Shown here: in pieces, positions 11,364-25,754 of the stretch
Layout: each line of letters opens with the position of its first letter
How positions within the stretch are numbered: position 1 is the first letter of the stretch
NCBI GenBank assembly: GCA_951799425.1
Contig: OX637397.1
Span: 41,706,409-41,770,408, forward strand
Direction of reading: 5' to 3'
Length of the DNA: 64,000 nucleotides
Source: Ilex aquifolium
Lineage: Eukaryota > Streptophyta > Magnoliopsida > Aquifoliales > Aquifoliaceae
The notes under the pieces: model-generated
Databases searched by the model: none
What the model was told of the DNA's origin: nothing
What the model saw: only the letters and a program-made list of their open reading frames with translations
Made by a program: the position numbers and the translations under genes

Positions 11364-14300
11364 ATTCTTGCGGCATTGTAAAGAGAACTTAAAACCCTAA
11401 CCAATATATTGAGATCAAAATTGGTGATTCATCTTCTAACAAGTTCGAAATGGTGATGGAAGTTTGGTATAGTTGGCCATTCGCCTCCACAAGGAAAAAA
11501 AAGTAATTCTCATTCATTCTTATTTCTGACATAACTGTTTACTCCGGTCTCTGATTAAGTTGATTCTTGCGGCATTGTAAAGAATTATTGAATCCCTTAC
11601 CATTTTATTCACATCAAAAGTCATGAAAAATCCTCTAGCATGGGCTATATTGTAACGCAAATTTGGTGTAGTAAGTAGTCCTCCTTTAAAATGAAATAGT
11701 CTATCGGACATAACTTTTTCTCCCGAACTCGGATTGAGCTAATTCTTGCGGCATTGTAAAGAGAACTTGAAACCCTAACCAATATATTCAGCTCAAAATT
11801 GGTGATTCATCTTCTAACAAGTTCGAAATGGTGATGGAAGTTTGGTATAGTTGACCATTCCCCTCCACAAGGAAAAAAAAGTAATTTCCCATTCTTTCTT
11901 ATTTCTGACATAACTTTTTACTCCGGTCTCTGATTAAGTTGATTCTTGCGGCATTGTAAAGAATTCTTGAATCCCTAACCATTTTATTCACATCAAAAGT
12001 CATGAAAAATCCTCTAGCATGGGCTATATTGTAACGCAAATTTGGTGTAGTAAGTAGTCCTCCTTTAAAATGAAATAGTCTATCGGACATAACATTTTCA
12101 CCCGAACTCGGATTGAGCTAATTCTTGCGGCATTTTAAAGAGAACTTGAAACCCTAACCAATATATTCAGATCAAAATTGGTGATTCATCTTCTAACAAG
12201 TTCGAAATGGTGATGGAAGTTTGGTATAGTTGACCATTCCCCTCCACAAGGAAAAAAAAGTAATTTCCCATTCTTTCTTATTTCTGACATAACTTTTTAC
12301 TCCGGTCTCTGATTAAGTTGATTCTTGCGGCATTGTAAAGAATTCTTGAATCCCTAACCATTTTATTCACATCAAAAGTCATGAAAAATCCTCTTGCATG
12401 GGCTATATTGTAACGCAAATTTGGTGTAGTAAGTAGTCCTCCTTTAAAATGAAATAGTCTATCGGACATAACATTTTCACCCGAACTCGGATAGAGCTAA
12501 TTCTTGCGGCATTTTAAAGAGAACTTGAAACCCTAACCAATATATTCAGATCAAAATTGGTGATTCATCTTCTAACAAGTTCGAAATGGTGATGGAAGTT
12601 TGGTATAGTTGTCCATTCCCCTCCACAAGGAAAAAAAAGTAATTTCCCATTCTTTCTTATTTCTGACATTACTTTTTACTCCGGTCTCTGATTAAGTTGA
12701 TTCTTGCGGCATTGTAAAGAATTATTGAATCCCTTACCATTTTATTCACATCAAAAGTCATGAAAAATCCTCTAGCATGGGCTATATTGTAACGCAAATT
12801 TGGTGTAGTAAGTAGTCCTCCTTTAAAATGAAATAGTCTATCGGACATAACTTTTTCTCCCGAACTCGGATTGAGCTAATTCTTGCGGCATTGTAAAGAG
12901 AACGTGAAACCCTAACCAATATATTCAGATCAAAATTGGTGATTCATCTTCTAACAAGTTCGAAATGGTGATGGAAGTTTGGTATAGTTGACCATTCCCC
13001 TCCACAAGGAAAAAAAGTAATTTCCCATTCTTTCTTATTTCTGACATAACTTTTTACTCCGGTCTCTGATTAAGTTGATTCTTGCGGCATTGTAAAGAAT
13101 TCTTGAATCCCTAACCATTTTATTCACATCAAAAGTCATGAAAAATCCTCTAGCATGGGCTATATTGTAACGCAAATTTGGTGTAGTAAGTAGTCCTCCT
13201 TTAAAATGAAATAGTCTATCGGACATAACATTTTCACCCGAACTCGGATAGAGCTAATTCTTGCGGCATTTTAAAGAGAACTTGAAACCCTAACCAATAT
13301 ATTCAGATCAAAATTGGTGATTCATCTTCTAACAAGTTCGAAATGGTGATGGAAGTTTGGTATAGTTGTCCATTCCCCTCCACAAGGAAAAAAAAGTAAT
13401 TTCCCATTCTTTCTTATTTCTGACATAACTTTTTACTCCGGTCTCTGATTAAGTTGATTCTTGCGGCATTGTAAAGAATTCTTGAATCGCTAACCATTTT
13501 ATTCACATCAAAAGTCATGAAAAATCCTCTAGCACGGGCTATATTGTAACGCAAATTTGGTGTAATAAGTAGTCCTCCTTTAAAATGAAATAGTCTATCG
13601 GACATAACATTTTCTCCCGAACTCGGATTGAGCTAATTCTTGCGGCATTTTAAAGAGAACTTGAAACCCTAACCAATATATTCAGATCAAAATTGGTGAT
13701 TCATCTTCTAACAAATTCGAAATGCTGATGGAAGGTTGGTATAGTTGGCCATTCCCCTCCACAAGGAAAAAAAAAGTAATTCCCATTCATTCTTATTTCT
13801 GACATAACTTTTTACTCCGGTCTCTGATTAAGTTGATTCTTGCGGCATTGTAAAGAATTCTTGAATCCCTAACCATTTTATTCACATCAAAAGTCATGAA
13901 AAATCCTCTAGCATGGGCTATATTGTAACGCAAATTTGGTGAAGTAAGTAGTCCTCCTTTAAAATGAAATAGTCTATCGGACATAACTTTTTCTCCCGAA
14001 CTCGGATTGAGCTAATTCTTGCGGCATTGTAAAGAGAACTTGAAACCCTAACCAATATATTCAGATCAAAATTGGTGATTCATCTTCTAACAAGTTCGAA
14101 ATGGTGATGGAAGTTTGGTATAGTTGACCATTCCCCTCCACAAGGAAAAAAAAGTAATTTCCCATTCTTTCTTATTTCTGACATAACTTTTTACTCCGGT
14201 CTCTGATTAAGTTGATTCTTGCGGCATTGTAAAGAATTCTTGAATCCCTAACCATTTTATTCACATCAAAAGTCATGAAAAATCCTCTAGCATGGGCTAT

Positions 14301-15290
14301 ATTGTAACGCAAATTTGGTGTAGTAAGTAGTCCTCCTTTAAAATGAAATAGTCTATCGGACATAACATTTTCACCCGAACTCGGATAGAGCTAATTCTTG
14401 CGGCATTTTAAAGAGAACTTGAAACCCTAACCAATATATTCAGATCAAAATTGGTGATTCATCTTCTAACAAGTTCGAAATGGTGATGGAAGTTTGGTAT
14501 AGTTGTCCATTCCCCTCCACAAGGAAAAAAAAGTAATTTCCCATTCTTTCTTATTTCTGACATTACTTTTTACTCCGGTCTCTGATTAAGTTGATTCTTG
14601 CGGCATTGTAAATAATTATTGAATCCCTTACCATTTTATTCAGATCAAAAGTCATGAAAAATCCTCTAGCATGGGCTATATTGTAACGCAAATTTGGTGT
14701 AGTAAGTAGTCCTCCGTTAAAATGAAATAGTGTATCGGACATAACTTTTTCTCCTGAACTCGGATTGAGCTAATTCTTGCGGCATTTTAAAGAGAACTTG
14801 AAACGCTAACCAATATATTCAGATCAAAATTGGTGATTCATCTTCTAACAAATTCGAAATGCTGATGGAAGGTTGGTATAGTTGGCCATTCCCCTCCACA
14901 AGGAAAAAAAAGTAATTCCCATTCATTCTTATTTCTGACATAACTTTTTACTCCGGTCTCTGATTAAGTTGATTCTTGCGGCATTGTAAAGAATTCTTGA
15001 ATCCCTAACCATTTTATTCACATCAAAAGTCATGAAAAATCCTCTAGCATGGGCTATATTGCAACGCAAATTTGGTGTAATAAGTAGTCCTCCTTTAAAA
15101 TGAAATAGTCTATCGGACATAACTTTTTCTCCCGAACTCGGATTGAGCTAATTCTTGCGGCATTGTAAAGAGAACTTGAAACCCTAACCAATATATTGAG
15201 ATCAAAATTGGTGATTCATCTTCTAACAAGTTCGAAATGGTGATGGAAGTTTGGTATAGTTGGCCATTCGCCTCCACAAGGAAAAAAAAG
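10765..15290. repeat. Long satellite segment, right copy of the 8,710-bp offset duplication
   Basis: This matches the segment at about 2055-6955 but is one unit shorter. Up to about 14.1 kb the offset is 8,710 bp; after about 14.4 kb it is 8,331 bp. The unit starting near 14015 joins the half-A type of the left-copy unit near 5305 (GCATTGTAAAGAGAAC) to the half-B end of the next unit (GGATAGAGC, near 6053). This marks an in-phase 379-bp deletion in the right copy, or an extra unit gained in the left. Similarity ends near 15.29 kb, where this copy reads TAATTTCCCATTCTTT and the left one TAATTCCCATTCATT. Confidence 0.7.
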
Positions 15291-17046
15291 TAATTTCCCA
15301 TTCTTTCTTATTTCTGACATAACTGTTTACTCCGGTCTCTGATTAAGTTGATTCTTGCGGCATTGTAAAGAATTATTGAATCCCTTACCATTTTATTCAC
15401 ATCAAAAGTCATGAAAAATCCTCTAGCATGGGCTATATTGTAACGCAAATTTGGTGTAGTAAGTAGTCCTCCTTTAAAATGAAATAGTCTATCGGACATA
15501 ACTTTTTCTCCCGAACTCGGATTGAGCTAATTCTTGCGGCATTGTAAAGAGAACTTGAAACCCTAACCAATATATTCAGATCAAAATTGGTGATTCATCT
15601 TCTAACAAGTTCGAAATGGTGATGGAAGTTTGGTATAGTTGACCATTCCCCTCCACAAGGAAAAAAAAGTAATTTCCCATTCTTTCTTATTTCTGACATA
15701 ACTTTTTACTCCGGTCTCTGATTAAGTTGATTCTTGCGGCATTGTAAAGAATTCTTGAATCCCTAACCATTTTATTCACATCAAAAGTCATGAAAAATCC
15801 TCTAGCACGGGCTATATTGTAACGCAAATTTGGTGTAATAAGTAGTCCTCCTTTAAAATGAAATAGTCTATCGGACATAACATTTTCTCCCGAACTCGGA
15901 TTGAGCTAATTCTTGCGGCATTTTAAAGAGAACTTGAAACCCTAACCAATATATTCAGATCAAAATTGGTGATTCATCTTCTAAAAAATTCGAAATGCTG
16001 ATGGAAGGTTGGTATAGTTGGCCATTCCCCTCCACAAGGAAAAAAAAAGTAATTCCCATTCATTCTTATTTCTGACATAACTTTTTACTCCGGTCTCTGA
16101 TTAAGTTGATTCTTGCGGCATTGTAAAGAATTCTTGAATCCCTAACCATTTTATTCACATCAAAAGTCATGAAAAATCATCTAGCATGGGCTATATTGTA
16201 ACGCAAATTTGGTGTAGTAAGTAGTCCTCCTTTTAAAATGAAATAGTCTATCAGACATAACATTTTCACCCGAACTCGGATTGAGCTAATTCTTGCGGCA
16301 TTTTAAAGAGAACTTGAAACCCTAACCAATATATTCAGATCAAAATTGGTGATTCATCGTCTAACAAGTTCGAAATGGTGATGGAAGTTTGGTATAGTTG
16401 GCAATTCCCCTCCACAAGGAAAAAAAAGTAATTTCCCATTCTTTCTTATTTCTGACATAACTTTTTACTCCGGTCTCTGATTAAGTTGATTCTTGCGGCA
16501 TTGTAAAGAATTCTTGAATCCCTAACCATTTTATTCACATCAAAAGTCATGAAAAATCCTCTAGCATGGGCTATATTGTAACGCAAATTTGGTGTAGTAA
16601 GTAGTCCTCCTTTAAAATGAAATAGTCTATCGGACATAACATTTTCACCCGAACTCGGATAGAGCTAATTCTTGCGGCATTTTAAAGAGAACTTGAAACC
16701 CTAACCAATATATTCAGATCAAAATTGGTGATTCATCTTCTAACAAGTTCGAAATGGTGATGGAAGTTTGGTATAGTTGTCCATTCCCCTCCACAAGGAA
16801 AAAAAAGTAATTTCCCATTCTTTCTTATTTCTGACATTACTTTTTACTCCGGTCTCTGATTAAGTTGATTCTTGCGGCATTGTAAATAATTATTGAATCC
16901 CTTACCATTTTATTCAGATCAAAAGTCATGAAAAATCCTCTAGCATGGGCTATATTGTAACGCAAATTTGGTGTAGTAAGTAGTCCTCCGTTAAAATGAA
17001 ATAGTGTATCGGACATAACTTTTTCTCCTGAACTCGGATTGAGCTA
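15152..17046. repeat. Satellite segment repeated 5,303 bp downstream
   Basis: Five units here match the order seen about 5,303 bp (14 units) to the right. The classes are an AATTATTG unit, a GCACGGG unit, a TCCTCCTTTT/CTATCAGAC unit and a common unit. The CpG-to-CpA change at 16253 corresponds to 21556. The nine-A tract near 16039 corresponds to that near 21350. This copy has private changes: AAATCATCTAG near 16177 and TAAAAAATTCG near 15984. Limits are approximate. Confidence 0.55.
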
Positions 17047-18561
17047 ATTCTTGCGGCATTTTAAAGAGAACTTGAAACCCTAACCAATATATTCAGATCA
17101 AAATTGGTGATTCATCTTCTAACAAATTCGAAATGCTGATGGAAGGTTGGTATAGTTGGCCATTCCCCTCCACAAGGAAAAAAAAGTAATTCCCATTCAT
17201 TCTTATTTCTGACATAACTTTTTACTCCGGTCTCTGATTAAGTTGATTCTTGCGGCATTGTAAAGAATTCTTGAATCCCTAACCATTTTATTCACATCAA
17301 AAGTCATGAAAAATCCTCTAGCATGGGCTATATTGCAACGCAAATTTGGTGTAATAAGTAGTCCTCCTTTAAAATGAAATAGTCTATCGGACATAACTTT
17401 TTCTCCCGAACTCGGATTGAGCTAATTCTTGCGGCATTGTAAAGAGAACTTGAAACCCTAACCAATATATTCAGATCAAAATTGGTGATTCATCTTCTAA
17501 CAAGTTCGAAATGGTGATGGAAGTTTGGTATAGTTGGCCATTCGCCTCCACAAGGAAAAAAAAGTAATTCCCATTCATTCTTATTTCTGACATAACTGTT
17601 TACTCCGGTCTCTGATTAAGTTGATTCTTGCGGCATTGTAAAGAATTATTGAATCCCTTACCATTTTATTCACATCAAAAGTCATGAAAAATCCTCTAGC
17701 ATGGGCTATATTGTAACGCAAATTTGGTGTAGTAAGTAGTCCTCCTTTTAAAATGAAATAGTCTATCAGACATAACATTTTCACCCGAACTCGGATTGAG
17801 CTAATTCTTGCGGCATTTTAAAGAGAACTTGAAACCCTAACCAATATATTCAGATCAAAATTGGTGATTCATCGTCTAACAAGTTCGAAATGGTGATGGA
17901 AGTTTGGTATAGTTGGCCATTCCCCTCCACAAGGAAAAAAAAGTAATTTCCCATTCTTTCTTATTTCTGACATAACTTTTTACTCCGGTCTCTGATTAAG
18001 TTGATTCTTGCGGCATTGTAAAGAATTCTTGAATCCCTAACCATTTTATTCACATCAAAAGTCATGAAAAATCCTCTAGCATGGGCTATATTGTAACGCA
18101 AATTTGGTGTAGTAAGTAGTCCTCCTTTAAAATGAAATAGTCTATCGGACATAACATTTTCACCCGAACTCGGATTGAGCTAATTCTTGCGGCATTTTAA
18201 AGAGAACTTGAAACCCTAACCAATATATTCAGATCAAAATTGGTGATTCATCTTCTAACAAGTTCGAAATGGTGATGGAAGTTTGGTATAGTTGGCCATT
18301 CCCCTCCACAAGGAAAAAAAAGTAATTTCCCATTCTTTCTTATTTCTGACATAACTTTTTACTCCGGTCTCTGATTAAGTTGATTCTTGCGGCATTGTAA
18401 AGAATTCTTGAATCCCTAACCATTTTATTCAGATCAAAAGTCATGAAAAATCCTCTAGCATGGGCTATATTGTAACGCAAATTTGGTGTAGTAAGTAGTC
18501 CTCCGTTAAAATGAAATAGTGTATCGGACATAACTTTTTCTCCTGAACTCGGATTGAGCTA
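17047..18561. repeat. 4-unit higher-order repeat, 1,515 bp, first copy
   Basis: Four dimers recur at 18562-20076 with exactly 1,515-bp spacing. Markers are GCAACGCAAA with GGTGTAATAAG in unit 1, TCCTCCTTTT with CTATCAGAC in unit 2, CATCGTCTAAC in unit 3, and TCCTCCGTTAAAATG, GTGTATCGG and CTCCTGAAC in unit 4. One difference is unit 4: here it reads AAGAATTCTTG near 18410 while the second copy reads AATAATTATTG near 19916, so unit 4 here looks like a hybrid of two subfamilies. Confidence 0.72.
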
Positions 18562-20076
18562 ATTCTTGCGGCATTTTAAAGAGAACTTGAAACCCTAACC
18601 AATATATTCAGATCAAAATTGGTGATTCATCTTCTAACAAATTCGAAATGCTGATGGAAGGTTGGTATAGTTGGCCATTCCCCTCCACAAGGAAAAAAAA
18701 GTAATTCCCATTCATTCTTATTTCTGACATAACTTTTTACTCCGGTCTCTGATTAAGTTGATTCTTGCGGCATTGTAAAGAATTCTTGAATCCCTAACCA
18801 TTTTATTCACATCAAAAGTCATGAAAAATCCTCTAGCATGGGCTATATTGCAACGCAAATTTGGTGTAATAAGTAGTCCTCCTTTAAAATGAAATAGTCT
18901 ATCGGACATAACTTTTTCTCCCGAACTCGGATTGAGCTAATTCTTGCGGCATTGTAAAGAGAACTTGAAACCCTAACCAATATATTGAGATCAAAATTGG
19001 TGATTCATCTTCTAACAAGTTCGAAATGGTGATGGAAGTTTGGTATAGTTGGCCATTCGCCTCCACAAGGAAAAAAAAGTAATTCCCATTCATTCTTATT
19101 TCTGACATAACTGTTTACTCCGGTCTCTGATTAAGTTGATTCTTGCGGCATTGTAAAGAATTATTGAATCCCTTACCATTTTATTCACATCAAAAGTCAT
19201 GAAAAATCCTCTAGCATGGGCTATATTGTAACGCAAATTTGGTGTAGTAAGTAGTCCTCCTTTTAAAATGAAATAGTCTATCAGACATAACATTTTCACC
19301 CGAACTCGGATTGAGCTAATTCTTGCGGCATTTTAAAGAGAACTTGAAACCCTAACCAATATATTCAGATCAAAATTGGTGATTCATCGTCTAACAAGTT
19401 CGAAATGGTGATGGAAGTTTGGTATAGTTGGCCATTCCCCTCCACAAGGAAAAAAAAGTAATTTCCCATTCTTTCTTATTTCTGACATAACTTTTTACTC
19501 CGGTCTCTGATTAAGTTGATTCTTGCGGCATTGTAAAGAATTCTTGAATCCCTAACCATTTTATTCACATCAAAAGTCATGAAAAATCCTCTAGCATGGG
19601 CTATATTGTAACGCAAATTTGGTGTAGTAAGTAGTCCTCCTTTAAAATGAAATAGTCTATCGGACATAACATTTTCACCCGAACTCGGATAGAGCTAATT
19701 CTTGCGGCATTTTAAAGAGAACTTGAAACCCTAACCAATATATTCAGATCAAAATTGGTGATTCATCTTCTAACAAGTTCGAAATGGTGATGGAAGTTTG
19801 GTATAGTTGTCCATTCCCCTCCACAAGGAAAAAAAAGTAATTTCCCATTCTTTCTTATTTCTGACATTACTTTTTACTCCGGTCTCTGATTAAGTTGATT
19901 CTTGCGGCATTGTAAATAATTATTGAATCCCTTACCATTTTATTCAGATCAAAAGTCATGAAAAATCCTCTAGCATGGGCTATATTGTAACGCAAATTTG
20001 GTGTAGTAAGTAGTCCTCCGTTAAAATGAAATAGTGTATCGGACATAACTTTTTCTCCTGAACTCGGATTGAGCTA
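18562..20076. repeat. 4-unit higher-order repeat, 1,515 bp, second copy
   Basis: Tandem copy of 17047-18561 with the same order of markers. It is followed at 20077 by a third start of the same unit type (GCAACGCAAA near 20345), but the next units switch to the class with ACTTTTTCTCCC ends and then GCACGGG (near 21109), so the third copy is not completed. Confidence 0.72.
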
Positions 20077-21591
20077 ATTCTTGCGGCATTTTAAAGAGAA
20101 CTTGAAACCCTAACCAATATATTCAGATCAAAATTGGTGATTCATCTTCTAACAAATTCGAAATGCTGATGGAAGGTTGGTATAGTTGGCCATTCCCCTC
20201 CACAAGGAAAAAAAAGTAATTCCCATTCATTCTTATTTCTGACATAACTTTTTACTCCGGTCTCTGATTAAGTTGATTCTTGCGGCATTGTAAAGAATTC
20301 TTGAATCCCTAACCATTTTATTCACATCAAAAGTCATGAAAAATCCTCTAGCATGGGCTATATTGCAACGCAAATTTGGTGTAATAAGTAGTCCTCCTTT
20401 AAAATGAAATAGTCTATCGGACATAACTTTTTCTCCCGAACTCGGATTGAGCTAATTCTTGCGGCATTGTAAAGAGAACTTGAAACCCTAACCAATATAT
20501 TGAGATCAAAATTGGTGATTCATCTTCTAACAAGTTCGAAATGGTGATGGAAGTTTGGTATAGTTGGCCATTCGCCTCCACAAGGAAAAAAAAGTAATTC
20601 CCATTCATTCTTATTTCTGACATAACTGTTTACTCCGGTCTCTGATTAAGTTGATTCTTGCGGCATTGTAAAGAATTATTGAATCCCTTACCATTTTATT
20701 CACATCAAAAGTCATGAAAAATCCTCTAGCATGGGCTATATTGTAACGCAAATTTGGTGTAGTAAGTAGTCCTCCTTTAAAATGAAATAGTCTATCGGAC
20801 ATAACTTTTTCTCCCGAACTCGGATTGAGCTAATTCTTGCGGCATTGTAAAGAGAACTTGAAACCCTAACCAATATATTCAGATCAAAATTGGTGATTCA
20901 TCTTCTAACAAGTTCGAAATGGTGATGGAAGTTTGGTATAGTTGACCATTCCCCTCCACAAGGAAAAAAAAGTAATTTCCCATTCTTTCTTATTTCTGAC
21001 ATAACTTTTTACTCCGGTCTCTGATTAAGTTGATTCTTGCGGCATTGTAAAGAATTCTTGAATCCCTAACCATTTTATTCACATCAAAAGTCATGAAAAA
21101 TCCTCTAGCACGGGCTATATTGTAACGCAAATTTGGTGTAATAAGTAGTCCTCCTTTAAAATGAAATAGTCTATCGGACATAACATTTTCTCCCGAACTC
21201 GGATTGAGCTAATTCTTGCGGCATTTTAAAGAGAACTTGAAACCCTAACCAATATATTCAGATCAAAATTGGTGATTCATCTTCTAACAAATTCGAAATG
21301 CTGATGGAAGGTTGGTATAGTTGGCCATTCCCCTCCACAAGGAAAAAAAAAGTAATTCCCATTCATTCTTATTTCTGACATAACTTTTTACTCCGGTCTC
21401 TGATTAAGTTGATTCTTGCGGCATTGTAAAGAATTCTTGAATCCCTAACCATTTTATTCACATCAAAAGTCATGAAAAATCCTCTAGCATGGGCTATATT
21501 GTAACGCAAATTTGGTGTAGTAAGTAGTCCTCCTTTTAAAATGAAATAGTCTATCAGACATAACATTTTCACCCGAACTCGGATTGGGCTA

Positions 21592-24500
21592 ATTCTTGCG
21601 GCATTTTAAAGAGAACTTGAAACCCTAACCAATATATTCAGATCAAAATTGGTGATTCATCGTCTAACAAGTTCGAAATGGTGATGGAAGTTTGGTATAG
21701 TTGGCCATTCCCCTCCACAAGGAAAAAAAAGTAATTTCCCATTCTTTCTTATTTCTGACATAACTTTTTACTCCGGTCTCTGATTAAGTTGATTCTTGCG
21801 GCATTGTAAAGAATTCTTGAATCCCTAACCATTTTATTCACATCAAAAGTCATGAAAAATCCTCTAGCATGGGCTATATTGTAACGCAAATTTGGTGTAG
21901 TAAGTAGTCCTCCTTTAAAATGAAATAGTCTATCGGACATAACATTTTCACCCGAACTCGGATAGAGCTAATTCTTGCGGCATTTTAAAGAGAACTTGAA
22001 ACCCTAACCAATATATTCAGATCAAAATTGGTGATTCATCTTCTAACAAGTTCGAAATGGTGATGGAAGTTTGGTATAGTTGTCCATTCCCCTCCACAAG
22101 GAAAAAAAAGTAATTTCCCATTCTTTCTTATTTCTGACATTACTTTTTACTCCGGTCTCTGATTAAGTTGATTCTTGCGGCATTGTAAAGAATTATTGAA
22201 TCCCTTACCATTTTATTCACATCAAAAGTCATGAAAAATCCTCTAGCATGGGCTATATTGTAACGCAAATTTGGTGTAGTAAGTAGTCCTCCTTTAAAAT
22301 GAAATAGTCTATCGGACATAACTTTTTCTCCCGAACTCGGATTGAGCTAATTCTTGCGGCATTGTAAAGAGAACGTGAAACCCTAACCAATATATTCAGA
22401 TCAAAATTGGTGATTCATCTTCTAACAAGTTCGAAATGGTGATGGAAGTTTGGTATAGTTGTCCATTCCCCTCCACAAGGAAAAAAAGTAATTTCCCATT
22501 CTTTCTTATTTCTGACATAACTTTTTACTCCGGTCTCTGATTAAGTTGATTCTTGCGGCATTGTAAAGAATTCTTGAATCCCTAACCATTTTATTCACAT
22601 CAAAAGTCATGAAAAATCCTCTAGCATGGGCTATATTGTAACGCAAATTTGGTGTAGTAAGTAGTCCTCCTTTAAAATGAAATAGTCTATCGGACATAAC
22701 ATTTTCACCCGAACTCGGATAGAGCTAATTCTTGCGGCATTTTAAAGAGAACTTGAAACCCTAACCAATATATTCAGATCAAAATTGGTGATTCATCTTC
22801 TAACAAGTTCGAAATGGTGATGGAAGTTTGGTATAGTTGTCCATTCCCCTCCACAAGGAAAAAAAAGTAATTTCCCATTCTTTCTTATTTCTGACATTAC
22901 TTTTTACTCCGGTCTCTGATTAAGTTGATTCTTGCGGCATTGTAAAGAATTATTGAATCCCTTACCATTTTATTCACATCAAAAGTCATGAAAAATCCTC
23001 TAGCATGGGCTATATTGTAACGCAAATTTGGTGTAGTAAGTAGTCCTCCTTTAAAATGAAATAGTCTATCGGACATAACTTTTTCTCCCGAACTCGGATT
23101 GAGCTAATTCTTGCGGCATTGTAAAGAGAACGTGAAACCCTAACCAATATATTCAGATCAAAATTGGTGATTCATCTTCTAACAAGTTCGAAATGGTGAT
23201 GGAAGTTTGGTATAGTTGACCATTCCCCTCCACAAGGAAAAAAAGTAATTTCCCATTCTTTCTTATTTCTGACATAACTTTTTACTCCGGTCTCTGATTA
23301 AGTTCATTCTTGCGGCATTGTAAAGAATTCTTGAATCCCTAACCATTTTATTCACATCAAAAGTCATGAAAAATCCTCTAGCATGGGCTATATTGTAACG
23401 CAAATTTGGTGTAGTAAGTAGTCCTCCTTTAAAATGAAATAGTCTATCGGACATAACATTTTCACCCGAACTCGGATAGAGCTAATTCTTGCGGCATTTT
23501 AAAGAGAACTTGAAACCCTAACCAATATATTCAGATCAAAATTGGTGATTCATCTTCTAACAAGTTCGAAATGGTGATGGAAGTTTGGTATAGTTGTCCA
23601 TTCCCCTCCACAAGGAAAAAAAAGTAATTTCCCATTCTTTCTTATTTCTGACATTACTTTTTACTCCGGTCTCTGATTAAGTTGATTCTTGCGGCATTGT
23701 AAATAATTATTGAATCCCTTACCATTTTATTCAGATCAAAAGTCATGAAAAATCCTCTAGCATGGGCTATATTGTAACGCAAATTTGGTGTAGTAAGTAG
23801 TCCTCCGTTAAAATGAAATAGTGTATCGGACATAACTTTTTCTCCTGAACTCGGATTGAGCTAATTCTTGCGGCATTTTAAAGAGAACTTGAAACGCTAA
23901 CCAATATATTCAGATCAAAATTGGTGATTCATCTTCTAACAAATTCGAAATGCTAATGGAAGGTTGGTATAGTTGGCCATTCCCCTCCACAAGGAAAAAA
24001 AAGTAATTCCCATTCATTCTTATTTCTGACATAACTTTTTACTCCGGTCTCTGATTAAGTTGATTCTTGCGGCATTGTAAAGAATTCTTGAATCCCTAAC
24101 CATTTTATTCACATCAAAAGTCATGAAAAATCCTCTAGCATGGGCTATATTGTAACGCAAATTTGGTGTAGTAAGTAGTCCTCCTTTAAAATGAAATAGT
24201 CTATCGGACATAACTTTTTCTCCCGAACTCGGATTGAGCTAATTCTTGCGGCATTGTAAAGAGAACGTGAAACCCTAACCAATATATTCAGATCAAAATT
24301 GGTGATTCATCTTCTAACAAGTTCGAAATGGTGATGGAAGTTTGGTATAGTTGTCCATTCCCCTCCACAAGGAAAAAAAGTAATTTCCCATTCTTTCTTA
24401 TTTCTGACATAACTTTTTACTCCGGTCTCTGATTAAGTTGATTCTTGCGGCATTGTAAAGAATTCTTGAATCCCTAACCATTTTATTCACATCAAAAGTC

Positions 24501-25754
24501 ATGAAAAATCCTCTAGCATGGGCTATATTGTAACGCAAATTTGGTGTAGTAAGTAGTCCTCCTTTAAAATGAAATAGTCTATCGGACATAACATTTTCAC
24601 CCGAACTCGGATAGAGCTAATTCTTGCTGCATTTTAAAGAGAACTTGAAACCCTAACCAATATATTCAGATCAAAATTGGTGATTCATCTTCTAACAAGT
24701 TCGAAATGGTGATGGAAGTTTGGTATAGTTGTCCATTCCCCTCCACAAGGAAAAAAAAGTAATTTCCCATTCTTTCTTATTTCTGACATTACTTTTTACT
24801 CCGGTCTCTGATTAAGTTGATTCTTGCGGCATTGTAAAGAATTATTGAATCCCTTACCATTTTATTCACATCAAAAGTCATGAAAAATCCTCTAGCATGG
24901 GCTATATTGTAACGCAAATTTGGTGTAGTAAGTAGTCCTCCTTTAAAATGAAATAGTCTATCGGACATAACTTTTTCTCCCGAACTCGGATTGAGCTAAT
25001 TCTTGCGGCATTGTAAAGAGAACGTGAAACCCTAACCAATATATTCAGATCAAAATTGGTGATTCATCTTCTAACAAGTTCGAAATGGTGATGGAAGTTT
25101 GGTATAGTTGACCATTCCCCTCCACAAGGAAAAAAAGTAATTTCCCATTCTTTCTTATTTCTGACATAACTTTTTACTCCGGTCTCTGATTAAGTTCATT
25201 CTTGCGGCATTGTAAAGAATTCTTGAATCCCTAACCATTTTATTCACATCAAAAGTCATGAAAAATCCTCTAGCATGGGCTATATTGTAACGCAAATTTG
25301 GTGTAGTAAGTAGTCCTCCTTTAAAATGAAATAGTCTATCGGACATAACATTTTCACCCGAACTCGGATAGAGCTAATTCTTGCGGCATTTTAAAGAGAA
25401 CTTGAAACCCTAACCAATATATTCAGATCAAAATTGGTGATTCATCTTCTAACAAGTTCGAAATGGTGATGGAAGTTTGGTATAGTTGTCCATTCCCCTC
25501 CACAAGGAAAAAAAAGTAATTTCCCATTCTTTCTTATTTCTGACATTACTTTTTACTCCGGTCTCTGATTAAGTTGATTCTTGCGGCATTGTAAAGAATT
25601 ATTGAATCCCTTACCATTTTATTCACATCAAAAGTCATGAAAAATCCTCTAGCATGGGCTATATTGTAACGCAAATTTGGTGTAGTAAGTAGTCCTCCTT
25701 TAAAATGAAATAGTCTATCGGACATAACTTTTTCTCCCGAACTCGGATTGAGCT
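21592..25754. repeat. 2-unit (757 bp) higher-order repeat block
   Basis: Eleven units mostly alternate between two types. One has GACATAAC, GAATTCTTG and a GGATAGAGC end. The other has GACATTAC, AATTATTG and an ACTTTTTCTCCC end, and is followed by AACGTGAAACCC plus a seven-A tract. The AACGTG mark appears near 22374, 23131, 24264, 25021 and 25779. The rare change AGTTCATTCTTG at 23305 recurs at 25197, 1,892 bp (5 units) on, so a 5-unit duplication is superimposed. The unit near 23863 breaks the alternation, with CTAATGGAAGG as a private change. Confidence 0.65.
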
